Assembly: GCA_034430275.1 (NCBI GenBank) | Contig: DAOUEW010000032.1 | Coordinates: 1 to 63,719 of the forward strand | Direction of reading: 5' to 3' | DNA: 63,719 bases | Origin: JAUVXJ01 sp034430275 | GTDB lineage: Bacteria; Chloroflexota; Anaerolineae; UBA7937; B3-Chlor | Shown here: piece by piece, positions 34,632 to 43,210 of the stretch | Position numbering within the stretch: the stretch's first letter is position 1 | Layout: every line of letters starts with the position of its first letter | The notes under the pieces: generated by a model | Told to the model about the DNA's origin: nothing | The model's input: the letters and a program-made list of their open reading frames with translations, nothing else | Databases searched by the model: none | Program-made: the position numbers and the translations under genes

Positions 34632-36293
34632 ATGCTCAAGCCGCGAAGCAACGAGATCGTCGGCGGGCTCGAACGGGCTGGTCAGAGAGGACTGCTGCGC
34701 GCCCTGGGCTTGACCGACGAGGATCTCTCCAAACCGTTCATCGGAGTCGTCAACACCTGGAGCGAGATCAATCCAGGTCACGTGCACCTGCGGCGACTTG
34801 CCAGCGCCGTCAAGCTGGGGGTCGCCTCGGCGGGTGGCACGCCCTTCGAAATCAACACTATCGGCCTCTGCGATGGGATCGCTCAGGGGCACGCCGGGAT
34901 GCGGGTGATCCTGCCCAGCCGCGACCTGATCGCCGATTCCATCGAGCTGGGAACCCTCGCCAATGGCTTCGACGCGCTGGTCCTGCTGGCTTCGTGTGAC
35001 AAGATCGTCCCTGCTGCCCTGATGGCGGCTGCCAGGTTGGATATCCCCGCCATCCTGGTCACCGGGGGACCCATGATGCCCGGACGTCACAAGGGTAGGG
35101 AGCTCGCGGTCTACGAGGCGCGGGAGGCCTTGGGCCAGCATGTGAAGGGCGAGATCTCGGCAGCCGAACTCCACGAGATCGAAGCCAGCGTGTGTCCTGG
35201 ACCAGGCTCCTGTTCCATGATGGGCACAGCCAACAGCATGAGCGCATTCACGGAGGCACTGGGGATGTCGTTGCCTGGCTGCGCGACGGCACACGCTGTG
35301 AGCAGCAAGAAGGAGGCTCTGGCCAGGCGAAGTGGTGTGGAGATACTGCGACTCCTGGCGCAGGACGTGCGCCCTTCGAGGATCATGAGCGCCGAGGCGA
35401 TGCGGAACGCTATCACTGTGGCCATGGCCATGGGGTGCTCCACGAACGTGATACTCCATGTGCTGGCGCTGGCCAAGGAGCTCGATCAGGAACTGAATCT
35501 TGACGAATTCGACGCCATCAGTCGAAGGACTCCCTTCATCTGCGACGTCAAGCCCAGCGGCAGCCACAGCCTCCTGGCTCTGGAGGAGGCGGGTGGCGTC
35601 CCCGCTGTGATGCGCGAGCTTCAGGCCAAACTGGACCTGGAGTGCCTGACGGTTAACGGCGACACAGTGGGGCAGAACATCTCAGCCGCTGAGGATCGCA
35701 ACCCCCATGTGATACGACCGCTCTCGGAGCCGCTGCGGCACGAAGGGGGCATAGCCGTGTTGAGAGGGAACCTGTCGCCCGAGGGGTGCGTGGTGAAACA
35801 GTCCGCAGTAGCTAGCGACATGATGGTGCATCAGGGTCCCGCGCGGGTATTCGACGGCGAGAAGGCGACCATGCGGGCGCTCCGTGGTGGCCAGATCAAG
35901 CCAGGGGATGTAGTTGTGATACGGTATGAGGGGCCGCGCGGGGGGCCGGGGATGCCCGAGATGCTGATGCCCACGGCGACGCTAGTGGGGTTGGGTCTCG
36001 GTGGCTCGGTGTCGTTGATCACCGATGGGAGGTTCTCCGGTGCGACCAAGGGCGCGTGTGTGGGACACATATCGCCTGAAGCGGCGACGGGTGGCACCAT
36101 CGCCCTCGTCGAGGAGGGGGATACCATCGAGATCGATATCCCGCAACGACGCATCGAACTGCTCGTGCCAGCGGAGGAGATCGCCAAGAGACGCGAGCGG
36201 TGGCAGCCGCCTGAGCGTCGGCTGCGCGGCTACCTTCGGCTCTACTCTGAACACGTGGGGCCCAGTCACGAAGGGTGCCTACTCCAGCATTAG
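34632..36293 (+). CDS. IlvD/Edd-family dehydratase
   Basis: A 553-residue Fe-S dehydratase of the dihydroxyacid/6-phosphogluconate dehydratase family. GLCDGIAQGHAGM, LLASCDKIVPAALM and PGSCSMMGTANSM hold the cluster cysteines, and FSGATKGACVGHISPEA is the C-terminal substrate region. True IlvD makes 2-keto acids for valine and isoleucine, but no ilv genes are near. Catabolic paralogues dehydrate sugar acids or other 2,3-dihydroxy acids, and that use is more likely in this cluster. The exact substrate is not deducible. Confidence 0.9.
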   Translation: MLKPRSNEIVGGLERAGQRGLLRALGLTDEDLSKPFIGVVNTWSEINPGHVHLRRLASAVKLGVASAGGTPFEINTIGLCDGIAQGHAGMRVILPSRDLIADSIELGTLANGFDALVLLASCDKIVPAALMAAARLDIPAILVTGGPMMPGRHKGRELAVYEAREALGQHVKGEISAAELHEIEASVCPGPGSCSMMGTANSMSAFTEALGMSLPGCATAHAVSSKKEALARRSGVEILRLLAQDVRPSRIMSAEAMRNAITVAMAMGCSTNVILHVLALAKELDQELNLDEFDAISRRTPFICDVKPSGSHSLLALEEAGGVPAVMRELQAKLDLECLTVNGDTVGQNISAAEDRNPHVIRPLSEPLRHEGGIAVLRGNLSPEGCVVKQSAVASDMMVHQGPARVFDGEKATMRALRGGQIKPGDVVVIRYEGPRGGPGMPEMLMPTATLVGLGLGGSVSLITDGRFSGATKGACVGHISPEAATGGTIALVEEGDTIEIDIPQRRIELLVPAEEIAKRRERWQPPERRLRGYLRLYSEHVGPSHEGCLLQH

Positions 36294-36320
36294 CGGTGAC
36301 CATATCAAGGAGTGAGTATC

Positions 36321-37328
36321 ATGGAATGGCCTATTGCCTATCTACACTACATGCCAAGCGAGTCGCGATTCATCGAGATGATGCGCGGTGCGATGAGAGC
36401 CATGGATTGCGCCGGTGTCAAGCCAGGCGAGAACGTCGTCATCTCCACAGATACCAACAAGCTGCGCATCGCTGAGGCCTTGGCGGCGGCGGCATACTCG
36501 GTCGGCGCGGTGCCGACCATCGTCATGATCACACCGCCGGGGGCGCACGGGGCGCAGCCACCGAGCCCCGTAGTGGGCGCTTGCGCCAAGGCGGATGTGT
36601 TCTTCCTGCCCACGACCTGGTCGCAGACCCACACTGACGCGAGGATCGAGGCGATCAAGAATGGCGCGCGAGGAGCGACCATGTGTGAGGTCACCGAGGA
36701 CTGCTTGTGTGTGGGGGGCATTATGGCCGATTTCGAGGAATGCGACCGGGTAGGCCGGGAGCTAGGTGCCGCATTGAGCAAGGCCAAGACCATGCGGCTG
36801 ACGACGCCGCTGGGCACGGACATCACAGGAGAGGTCACCGATCGACCCGTACAGTACGAGACCGGTCTGTTTCGCGAACCAGGCACCTTCGCCGCATTGC
36901 CGAACAGCGAGCTCAACATCTCGCCCATCGAAGGCACAGCGGAAGGTGCCGTGGTGGCCGACGTTCGGATTATGAGTGTCGGCGTCACCCGACGCGAGCC
37001 CGTCAAGATCGTCGTGCAGGGCGGGCGCGTGACCGGCTTGGAGGGCGGCGTGATGGCGAATACGTTCAAGGAATCGCTGGAGAGCTTCCAGGATCAGACT
37101 GCGTACAACGCTGCTGAGTTTGGGATCGGCCTGAATCCCGAGGCACGTCAGTACAGCACTAACCTCGAGGATTTGGGGCGGCTGGGACACGGGCATCTGG
37201 GCATCGGCAGCAACTACGCCATCGGCGGCAGCGTCCTCGCGCCGTGCCACATCGACGCTATCTTCAAGGATGTCACGGTGGAGTTCGACGGAAAGACTGT
37301 CTGGGACAAAGGAAAGCTCCTGATCTAG
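36321..37328 (+). CDS. M29 aminopeptidase/NicX-superfamily metalloprotein
   Basis: A 335-residue protein from ATG 36321 (AAGGAG upstream, better spaced than GTG 36312). The C-terminal metal region reads GHGHLGIG followed by APCHIDAI, so His290/His292, His310 and Asp312 could form the metal site, as in the thermophilic M29 aminopeptidases and the related dioxygenase NicX, where an H-x-D pair binds Fe(II). The N-terminal half has VKPGENVVISTDT and AAAYSVGAVPTIVMI, typical of the superfamily. NicX opens a dihydroxypyridine ring using oxygen, which is unlikely in an anaerobe, so a hydrolase role on an amide or ring seems more plausible. Assignment to superfamily only. Confidence 0.72.
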   Translation: MEWPIAYLHYMPSESRFIEMMRGAMRAMDCAGVKPGENVVISTDTNKLRIAEALAAAAYSVGAVPTIVMITPPGAHGAQPPSPVVGACAKADVFFLPTTWSQTHTDARIEAIKNGARGATMCEVTEDCLCVGGIMADFEECDRVGRELGAALSKAKTMRLTTPLGTDITGEVTDRPVQYETGLFREPGTFAALPNSELNISPIEGTAEGAVVADVRIMSVGVTRREPVKIVVQGGRVTGLEGGVMANTFKESLESFQDQTAYNAAEFGIGLNPEARQYSTNLEDLGRLGHGHLGIGSNYAIGGSVLAPCHIDAIFKDVTVEFDGKTVWDKGKLLI

Positions 37329-37337
37329 GGAGGCAGA

Positions 37338-38993
37338 ATGCCAGAGTACGATATCATCGTCATAGGTGGAGGCCACAACGGCCTGATATGCGGGGGCTAC
37401 CTGGCCAAAGCTGGAGAGAACGTCCTCGTCTTGGAGAAACACGACGTTTTGGGAGGTTTCGTCACCACGGAAGAGGCCCTGCCCGAGGCTCCCGGCTTCA
37501 AGTTCAATATCGGTGCCAGTGAGCACGGCGGTGTTGTCGACACGCCCATCGTATCTGACCTGGAATTGGACAAGTTTGGCCTGGAGTACGTGGTCAGGGA
37601 GCAGATGTACTTCTTCCCCTTCCTGGACGGTGTGGCCGTTCCCATCTACAAGAGTGTGGACAAGACCTGTGAGGCCATCGGCGAGATCTCGGCGCAAGAT
37701 GCAAAGGCGTACGGAGATTTCGTGGAGTTCTCCAGCGTCCTTCTCGCTCTGTTCGGGGCAGTGAGCTACGGAGCGCCTCCGTCGTTCGGTGAACTGGCTG
37801 GAGCCATGGACGGAGCCGGGGCTGTGGGTATGGACGCAGATCGGCTGATCCGGACTGTGCTCAGGAGCCCGAGGGCCGTGGTCAGTGAATGGTTCGAGAG
37901 CGAGTACGTGAGGGCCGCGCTAGCGTACTATGGTTCCGTCAGCCAGACCGCTCCGTCGACGCTAGGCTCTGGCTACGCCCCGTGTCTTATCGGAGGCTGT
38001 CACTCCTCTGGCCAGTGCCGACCCAGGGGAGGAGGAGGGATGCTCATCGAGGCGCTGGTTCGTGCCATCCAGCATCACGGAGGAACGGTCCGGGCCAACG
38101 CGGAAGTGGGCAAGATCGTCGTCGAGAACGGCAAGGCCACGGCGGTAGAGCTGCGCGATGGCGAGAGGATAGAGGCCAGGCGTGGCATAGTCTCGTCCCT
38201 CGACGCCAAGCGGGTGTTCCTGGATCTGGTGGCCCCAGACCTGCTGGCGCCGCACTTGATCCGCCAGATCAAGAACATCACGGTGGCGGGGGCCAACGTG
38301 TCCGAGTTCAAGCTCGACTGCGCTCTCAACGAGCTGCCCAATCTCGAGCGGTGGGAGAGAGGCCCCGAGTTCATCGTGAGCATGGTTCAGCCGTGCCCCA
38401 GCGTGGACTATCTGGAGCGCGAATTCGTCGACATCAGACGAGGTGAGTTCCCTGGGGAGCCTGCCTTCCTGTTCGCCGTGCACTCTGCCGAGGATCCTAG
38501 CCTGGCGCCGCCGGGCAAACATACCCTGTGGCTCTCATGCTTCGCGCCCTACGAGTTGAGTGGCGGGCGAAGCTGGGATGACATCAAGGAGGAGACAGCA
38601 GATCATCTGATCGATGTTGTGGCTCAGTACGCGCCCAACATCAAAGACGCGATGATAGGTCGCGTCATCCACACTCCTCTGGACTGGTACCGTCGGACGG
38701 GTGCCATCGCCGGCAACCCCAATCACATGGACATGACCCTGGACCAGTTGTTCGGCTATCGACCGACGCCTGCCCTCTGCAACTACCGAACCCCTATCGA
38801 GGATCTGTACCTCTCTGGAAGCGGCGTGCACCCAGGCGGAGGCCTCAACGGCATACCGGGATACAACACCGCCCAGGTCGTCCTGGAGGATCTGGGCTAC
38901 GTCAGGTCTGCATCGAGCCGGGGGCTTGGTCATAGAATCGGCAAGGTGAGAGACCTGCTGCGAGCCTTCATGAAGCTGAGGAAGTACCTCTGA
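37338..38993 (+). CDS. Phytoene-desaturase-like FAD oxidoreductase
   Basis: A 551-residue flavoprotein of the phytoene dehydrogenase/amine oxidase superfamily. The N-terminal dinucleotide fold is IIVIGGGHNGLICGGYLAKAG with LEKHDVLGG. The C-terminal FAD-contact segment is LYLSGSGVHPGGGLNGIPG. Besides carotenoid enzymes, this group contains many uncharacterised oxidoreductases of amines and other alicyclic compounds. No carotenoid genes are nearby. Its stop overlaps the ATG of the following amidohydrolase (38993), which implies linked expression and consecutive steps. Function beyond FAD-dependent redox chemistry is unknown. Confidence 0.82.
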   Translation: MPEYDIIVIGGGHNGLICGGYLAKAGENVLVLEKHDVLGGFVTTEEALPEAPGFKFNIGASEHGGVVDTPIVSDLELDKFGLEYVVREQMYFFPFLDGVAVPIYKSVDKTCEAIGEISAQDAKAYGDFVEFSSVLLALFGAVSYGAPPSFGELAGAMDGAGAVGMDADRLIRTVLRSPRAVVSEWFESEYVRAALAYYGSVSQTAPSTLGSGYAPCLIGGCHSSGQCRPRGGGGMLIEALVRAIQHHGGTVRANAEVGKIVVENGKATAVELRDGERIEARRGIVSSLDAKRVFLDLVAPDLLAPHLIRQIKNITVAGANVSEFKLDCALNELPNLERWERGPEFIVSMVQPCPSVDYLEREFVDIRRGEFPGEPAFLFAVHSAEDPSLAPPGKHTLWLSCFAPYELSGGRSWDDIKEETADHLIDVVAQYAPNIKDAMIGRVIHTPLDWYRRTGAIAGNPNHMDMTLDQLFGYRPTPALCNYRTPIEDLYLSGSGVHPGGGLNGIPGYNTAQVVLEDLGYVRSASSRGLGHRIGKVRDLLRAFMKLRKYL

Positions 38994-40474
38994 TGAGGAT
39001 CTTGATCGAGGATTGCGCCATCCTCGACGAGGAGTCGCCTCACGGTTTGAGAGAGGGCGTGAGTATCCTCGTCGAGGACAATCGTATAACCCAGGTGAGC
39101 TCTTCACCCATAGAAACCAGGGATACAGGCACAACGTTGCCTGGCAAGGGATTGTTGGCCATGCCAGGCCTGGTCAATGCACACGCTCACTCGCCGGAGA
39201 ACTACCTGCGGGGCATGACGGAGAAAGTGCCTCTCGAGCTGTGGCTCTTCGACTTCTTCTCCTCCGGCGTGCGCTTCTCGCCGCCTGAGAGCTACGCGGC
39301 TGCCGCCTTCGGGGCAGCGGAGATGTTGAGGACAGGCACGACATCGGTGCTGGACCACTTCTGGGTCAACGGTGGCATGACCATCGAGGACCTGGATGCG
39401 GTGATGCAGGCGTATCGAGACGTCGGCATCAGAGCGGGCGTGGCACCTCTGGTGGAGGACCTCCGGCCCGAACTGAAGGCTGCGATCGAGAACGACCGTG
39501 GCCTGTCGTCCGGCCCCGGTGATTACGACTCGGCTCTCGACGTGCCTGACTATCTAGAGATGCTGGAAGCCTTCTTCGAGAAGTGGCATCGATCCGAGAA
39601 TGGGAGGCTGCGATGTCTAGCCGGCCCGTCTGGTCCTCAATGGTGCTCAGAGGAAGTGTTGAACGGCTCGGTGGAGATCGCTGCCAGGTTTCAGGGCGGG
39701 GTGCACATGCACTCGGACGAGACCAAAGTGCAGGCCCTGCTCTGCCGGGAGATCTACGGCAGCTCGGCTATTACGCACATGCACCGGCAGGGGTTACTGG
39801 GGCCTCATGTGTCGCTGGCCCACTGCGTGTGGGTCGATGATCGCGACGTGGAGATACTGGGGGAGACCGGGGCCACGGTGGTGCACAACCCGGCCAGTAA
39901 CCTCAAGCTGGGCAGTGGATTCGCTCCCATCCTGGACATGAAGGAGAAGGGCGTCTCTGTCGCCGTGGGTGCCGACGGCTCCGCCAGCAGCGACAACCAG
40001 GTGTTATTCGACATCTTGAAGTTGACGGGTCTGATCCATTGTGCGCGGGAGGTGGACCACCGGCGTTGGCTGTCGGCCAGAGACGTGGTGGCCATGGGCA
40101 CGGTGGGTGGGGCGAAGGCGCTGGGTCTGGCGGGTGAACTTGGTGAGTTGAAACCCGGGATGCTGGCCGACATCGCCCTGCTCAGGACGGATACGTCTTT
40201 CTTCGCCCCCCTCAACGATGCGTTCCGTCAACTGGTGTACTGCGAGAACGGGAGCTCTGTGGAGACCGTCATCGTAGACGGACGCATCGTGATCGAGCAG
40301 GGCAGGCTCGTCACTCTGGACCAGTACTCTGTGATCTCCGAATTCAGGGGAATCTGGGAGCGGACCAGGGACTCGATTGCTCCGCTCACGGGCAACGATC
40401 TGAAGATCTTTCGTGCTATGGAGCGCTTCCAGGCCGAGCAGTCGGCGAGGGAGTTCTACATATCGCGGCACTAG
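38993..40474 (+). CDS. Amidohydrolase, cytosine deaminase/chlorohydrolase family (paralogue B)
   Basis: A 493-residue paralogue of the protein at 15583, matching it over the full length. The first metal motif is HAH (64-66) rather than HTH. The other ligands are VHMHSDETK, LAHCVWVDD and VGADGSASSDN, all in register. Having two such enzymes in one cluster suggests two deamination or hydrolysis steps, or two related substrates. ATG overlaps the preceding TGA. Followed after 13 bp by the methyltransferase gene. Confidence 0.85.
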   Translation: MRILIEDCAILDEESPHGLREGVSILVEDNRITQVSSSPIETRDTGTTLPGKGLLAMPGLVNAHAHSPENYLRGMTEKVPLELWLFDFFSSGVRFSPPESYAAAAFGAAEMLRTGTTSVLDHFWVNGGMTIEDLDAVMQAYRDVGIRAGVAPLVEDLRPELKAAIENDRGLSSGPGDYDSALDVPDYLEMLEAFFEKWHRSENGRLRCLAGPSGPQWCSEEVLNGSVEIAARFQGGVHMHSDETKVQALLCREIYGSSAITHMHRQGLLGPHVSLAHCVWVDDRDVEILGETGATVVHNPASNLKLGSGFAPILDMKEKGVSVAVGADGSASSDNQVLFDILKLTGLIHCAREVDHRRWLSARDVVAMGTVGGAKALGLAGELGELKPGMLADIALLRTDTSFFAPLNDAFRQLVYCENGSSVETVIVDGRIVIEQGRLVTLDQYSVISEFRGIWERTRDSIAPLTGNDLKIFRAMERFQAEQSAREFYISRH

Positions 40475-40487
40475 ACAAGGAGCATAG

Positions 40488-41489
40488 ATGACGGACCTCG
40501 ATCTCGGATCGCTGATGGGGATGCTATACGCGTATCAGCCATCGGCGATCCTGTTGGGCAGCAACGAACTGGGCATCTACGACGTGCTGGCGGAGGGGCC
40601 GCTGACGGCGCCAGAGGTGGCGTCGCGCGTGGGAGCCGCTGCCAGGTCGACCGAGCTACTGCTCAACGCCTGCATGGCTCAGGGGCTGCTGGAGAAGGCT
40701 GGGGAGAGATACGCCAACTCGCCCACGGCCTACGAGTTCCTGGTGAAAGGCAAACGCGGCTACATCGGTCGCGTGGTAACCAAAGAGCAGGAGTTCTATC
40801 GACCGTGGGGCCAGTTGGCTCAGGCGGTGCAGGAGGACCAGGCTCAGATGCCCCCGATGGCGGAGCGCTTGCGGCAGGACGCGGCCGCCGCTCGCAACTT
40901 CCTGCGCGCCCTCCACGACCTGGCACTGATGAATGGCAGCGCCCTGCCGAAGGTCGTGGATCTGGACGGTCGCAGCAAGCTGCTGGACGTAGGCGGCGGG
41001 GTGGGCACCTACTCCATTCTGCTGGCCCAGAAGAACCACGACTTGCAGGCGGTCATTCTCGACTTGCCGCCAGTGCGGGAGCTGGCAGAGGAAGCCGTTG
41101 CTAGCTATGGGTTGGGCGACCGCATCTCTTTCCAGGGAGGAGACTTCAATGCCCCCAGCCTTGGAGAAGGCTACGATGTGGTGCTCTTGTCCAACATCCT
41201 CCATGACAACACCGAGGAGAATTGCCGGGCGCTTCTCCGCAAGAGCCACGACGCGTTGATTGAGGGAGGCCTGGTAGTCGTCAACGAGTTCTACCTGGAG
41301 GACGATGGGGTAAATCCTCCCGTCAGTGGCACCTTCGCCCTGCTGATGATGCTGGAGAACCAGGGTGCTGCGGAGTATCCTGCGAGTGAGATCGAGCAGT
41401 GGCTGCTAGGCGCAGGTTTCGTGGATCCCGTTGCGCATAGACTGCCTGATCCCAGCCCCATGGTCGTGATCGTGGCTCGCAAGGGATAG
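40488..41489 (+). CDS. SAM-dependent O-methyltransferase family protein
   Basis: A 333-residue class I methyltransferase of the plant-OMT/hydroxyindole type. Residues 15-90 are a winged-helix dimerisation domain, and LLDVGGGVGTYSILLA (near 165-180) is the SAM-binding loop. SNILHDNTEENC occupies the position of the catalytic His region. It may methylate a hydroxylated intermediate, or demethylate in reverse as part of handling a methylated substrate. AAGGAGC precedes ATG 40488. A methyltransferase is unexpected in an otherwise degradative operon. Confidence 0.85.
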   Translation: MTDLDLGSLMGMLYAYQPSAILLGSNELGIYDVLAEGPLTAPEVASRVGAAARSTELLLNACMAQGLLEKAGERYANSPTAYEFLVKGKRGYIGRVVTKEQEFYRPWGQLAQAVQEDQAQMPPMAERLRQDAAAARNFLRALHDLALMNGSALPKVVDLDGRSKLLDVGGGVGTYSILLAQKNHDLQAVILDLPPVRELAEEAVASYGLGDRISFQGGDFNAPSLGEGYDVVLLSNILHDNTEENCRALLRKSHDALIEGGLVVVNEFYLEDDGVNPPVSGTFALLMMLENQGAAEYPASEIEQWLLGAGFVDPVAHRLPDPSPMVVIVARKG

Positions 41490-41493
41490 CGCA

Positions 41494-43197
41494 ATGAACA
41501 CGAAGGTGGTTGATCTCTCAGCGAGACGGACCGAACTGCTTCCCGTATCGGAGGAGATCCAGCGGCAGTACATCGGTGGCCTGGGACTCGCGGCCAAGTT
41601 GATGTTTGACTTCTACCGAGAGGGATGGGCTCCCTTGCATGAGTCCAGCCCTATCATCGTAGCGATGGGACCGCTGAACGCGACAGGCGTCCCCGGCGCC
41701 AACAGGGTAGTCTTCTATGGGCATTCGCCCCTGACTGGGCTCATGGCCGGCACCTGGATGGGCGGGCGGTTCGGCAACGCGCTGGCCAGGACCGGCAGCA
41801 CCGCCTACGTGCTGCGGGGGCGGGCGGTGGAGCCCTCTATTCTCCTCGTGGAGGACGATGAGGTGCGAGTCATGCCCCGGCCCGACGTGTGGGGTCTGAC
41901 CACATCTCAGGCCCGGGCGATGCTGGAGTCGGAGTATCGCGGGCATCAGGTGGCGTTGATCGGACCCGCCGGTGAGAACGTTGTGCCCATGGCCTGCATT
42001 CGCGGCGATGAGGGTCACTCAGCCGGCCGCTGTGGCCTCGGCGCGGTGATGGGCAGCAAGAACCTCAAGGCCCTGGTAGTGAGGGGCACAGAGCGTCCCC
42101 CTGTCGCCCAGCCCGATCGTTTGGCGGTCCTCATCAGGGACGCGGTGGAGGCGCTTGAGGCCAACGAGGAGTTGATGGAGCGTCAGGCTAGACTGGGTAC
42201 TGTGGAACTGGTCACTCCGGTGAACGAGTTCGAGGGCTGGCCCACCGCCAACCATCAGCTGCGTTCCTTCGAGGGCGCTGGCGAGCTGGATGGGGAGCGC
42301 ATCCTTCGGGAATTCGTCACGAAGAGCACTACCTGTCCTGGCTGTCCTGTCCGCTGTCGGAAGCACGTGACCATAGACGGTGTGGAACTGGAAGCGCCGG
42401 AGTATGAATCACTGTGGGCCTTTGGCCCGCAGAACGCAGTGAGTGACTACGCCACCATCGTGAGAGCCAATGAGCTCTGCAACGAGTTCGGTCTGGACAC
42501 GATCTCCACGGGCAGTGCCATCAGCTTCTACCGCGAATACCAGGACGCCTTCGATTCGCCTGAGATGGTCTTGCCGTTGATCGAGAAGATCAGCAACCGG
42601 GAGGATGAGGGGGAACTCCTCGCCGCTGGAGTGCGGGCAGCTCAGGAGAGACTCGGGGTGGACTATGGGATGCACACCAAGGGTCTCGAACTCCCGGCAT
42701 ACGACCCCAGGGCGTTCCTCGGTATGGCCCTCTCGTATGCCACCAACAACCGGGGAGGGTGCCACTGCCGGGCGTGGACTGTGCGACCGGAGATCTTCGG
42801 CAACGAGTTCACGGCCCAGCAACTGGCCGACATGGTGAAGGACCGCCAGGACTCGGGCAGCGTGCGTGATTCCCTCATCATCTGTGTGTTCCTGCATGCC
42901 ACGCTGGGCTACAAGGTCTATGCTCCCGCATTGGAGTTCGTGACCGGCCTTGACTACACTGTGCCATCCCTCAAGGAGGTCGGAGAGCGCATCTTTCAGT
43001 TGGAGAGACTGATGAACGCCCGCCTGGGTGTGTCATCCGCGCAGGATGTGCTCCCTGAGAGGATCGTGGGCGGCATGGAGAAGCCTGAGAAGCACTGGGA
43101 AAGCAGGAGACTGTACTACGAACTGCGGAAGTGGGATGAGGAAGGCATACCTGACGAGCAGGCTTTGAGGGCGCTGGGTTTGCCGCCTGAGGAATAG
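41494..43197 (+). CDS. Tungsten-type aldehyde:ferredoxin oxidoreductase 2
   Basis: A 567-residue AOR-family protein, somewhat shorter than the one at 27965 and clearly divergent from it. FYGHSPLTGLMAGTWMGGRFG and GLGAVMGSKNLKA are the pterin-binding parts. CPGCPVRC plus a distal cysteine in LIICVFLHAT hold the [4Fe-4S] cluster. It starts 4 bp after the methyltransferase stop and ends 13 bp before the UbiD gene. Located after decarboxylase-type and amidohydrolase genes, it may oxidise a different aldehyde from AOR 1. Confidence 0.9.
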   Translation: MNTKVVDLSARRTELLPVSEEIQRQYIGGLGLAAKLMFDFYREGWAPLHESSPIIVAMGPLNATGVPGANRVVFYGHSPLTGLMAGTWMGGRFGNALARTGSTAYVLRGRAVEPSILLVEDDEVRVMPRPDVWGLTTSQARAMLESEYRGHQVALIGPAGENVVPMACIRGDEGHSAGRCGLGAVMGSKNLKALVVRGTERPPVAQPDRLAVLIRDAVEALEANEELMERQARLGTVELVTPVNEFEGWPTANHQLRSFEGAGELDGERILREFVTKSTTCPGCPVRCRKHVTIDGVELEAPEYESLWAFGPQNAVSDYATIVRANELCNEFGLDTISTGSAISFYREYQDAFDSPEMVLPLIEKISNREDEGELLAAGVRAAQERLGVDYGMHTKGLELPAYDPRAFLGMALSYATNNRGGCHCRAWTVRPEIFGNEFTAQQLADMVKDRQDSGSVRDSLIICVFLHATLGYKVYAPALEFVTGLDYTVPSLKEVGERIFQLERLMNARLGVSSAQDVLPERIVGGMEKPEKHWESRRLYYELRKWDEEGIPDEQALRALGLPPEE

Positions 43198-43210
43198 GGA
43201 GAGAACGCAC

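Noticed and set aside
34632..36293. Branched-chain amino acid synthesis (ilvD)
   Set aside because: No ilv or leu biosynthetic genes adjoin it, and it is embedded in a catabolic operon; kept as a family-level call only.
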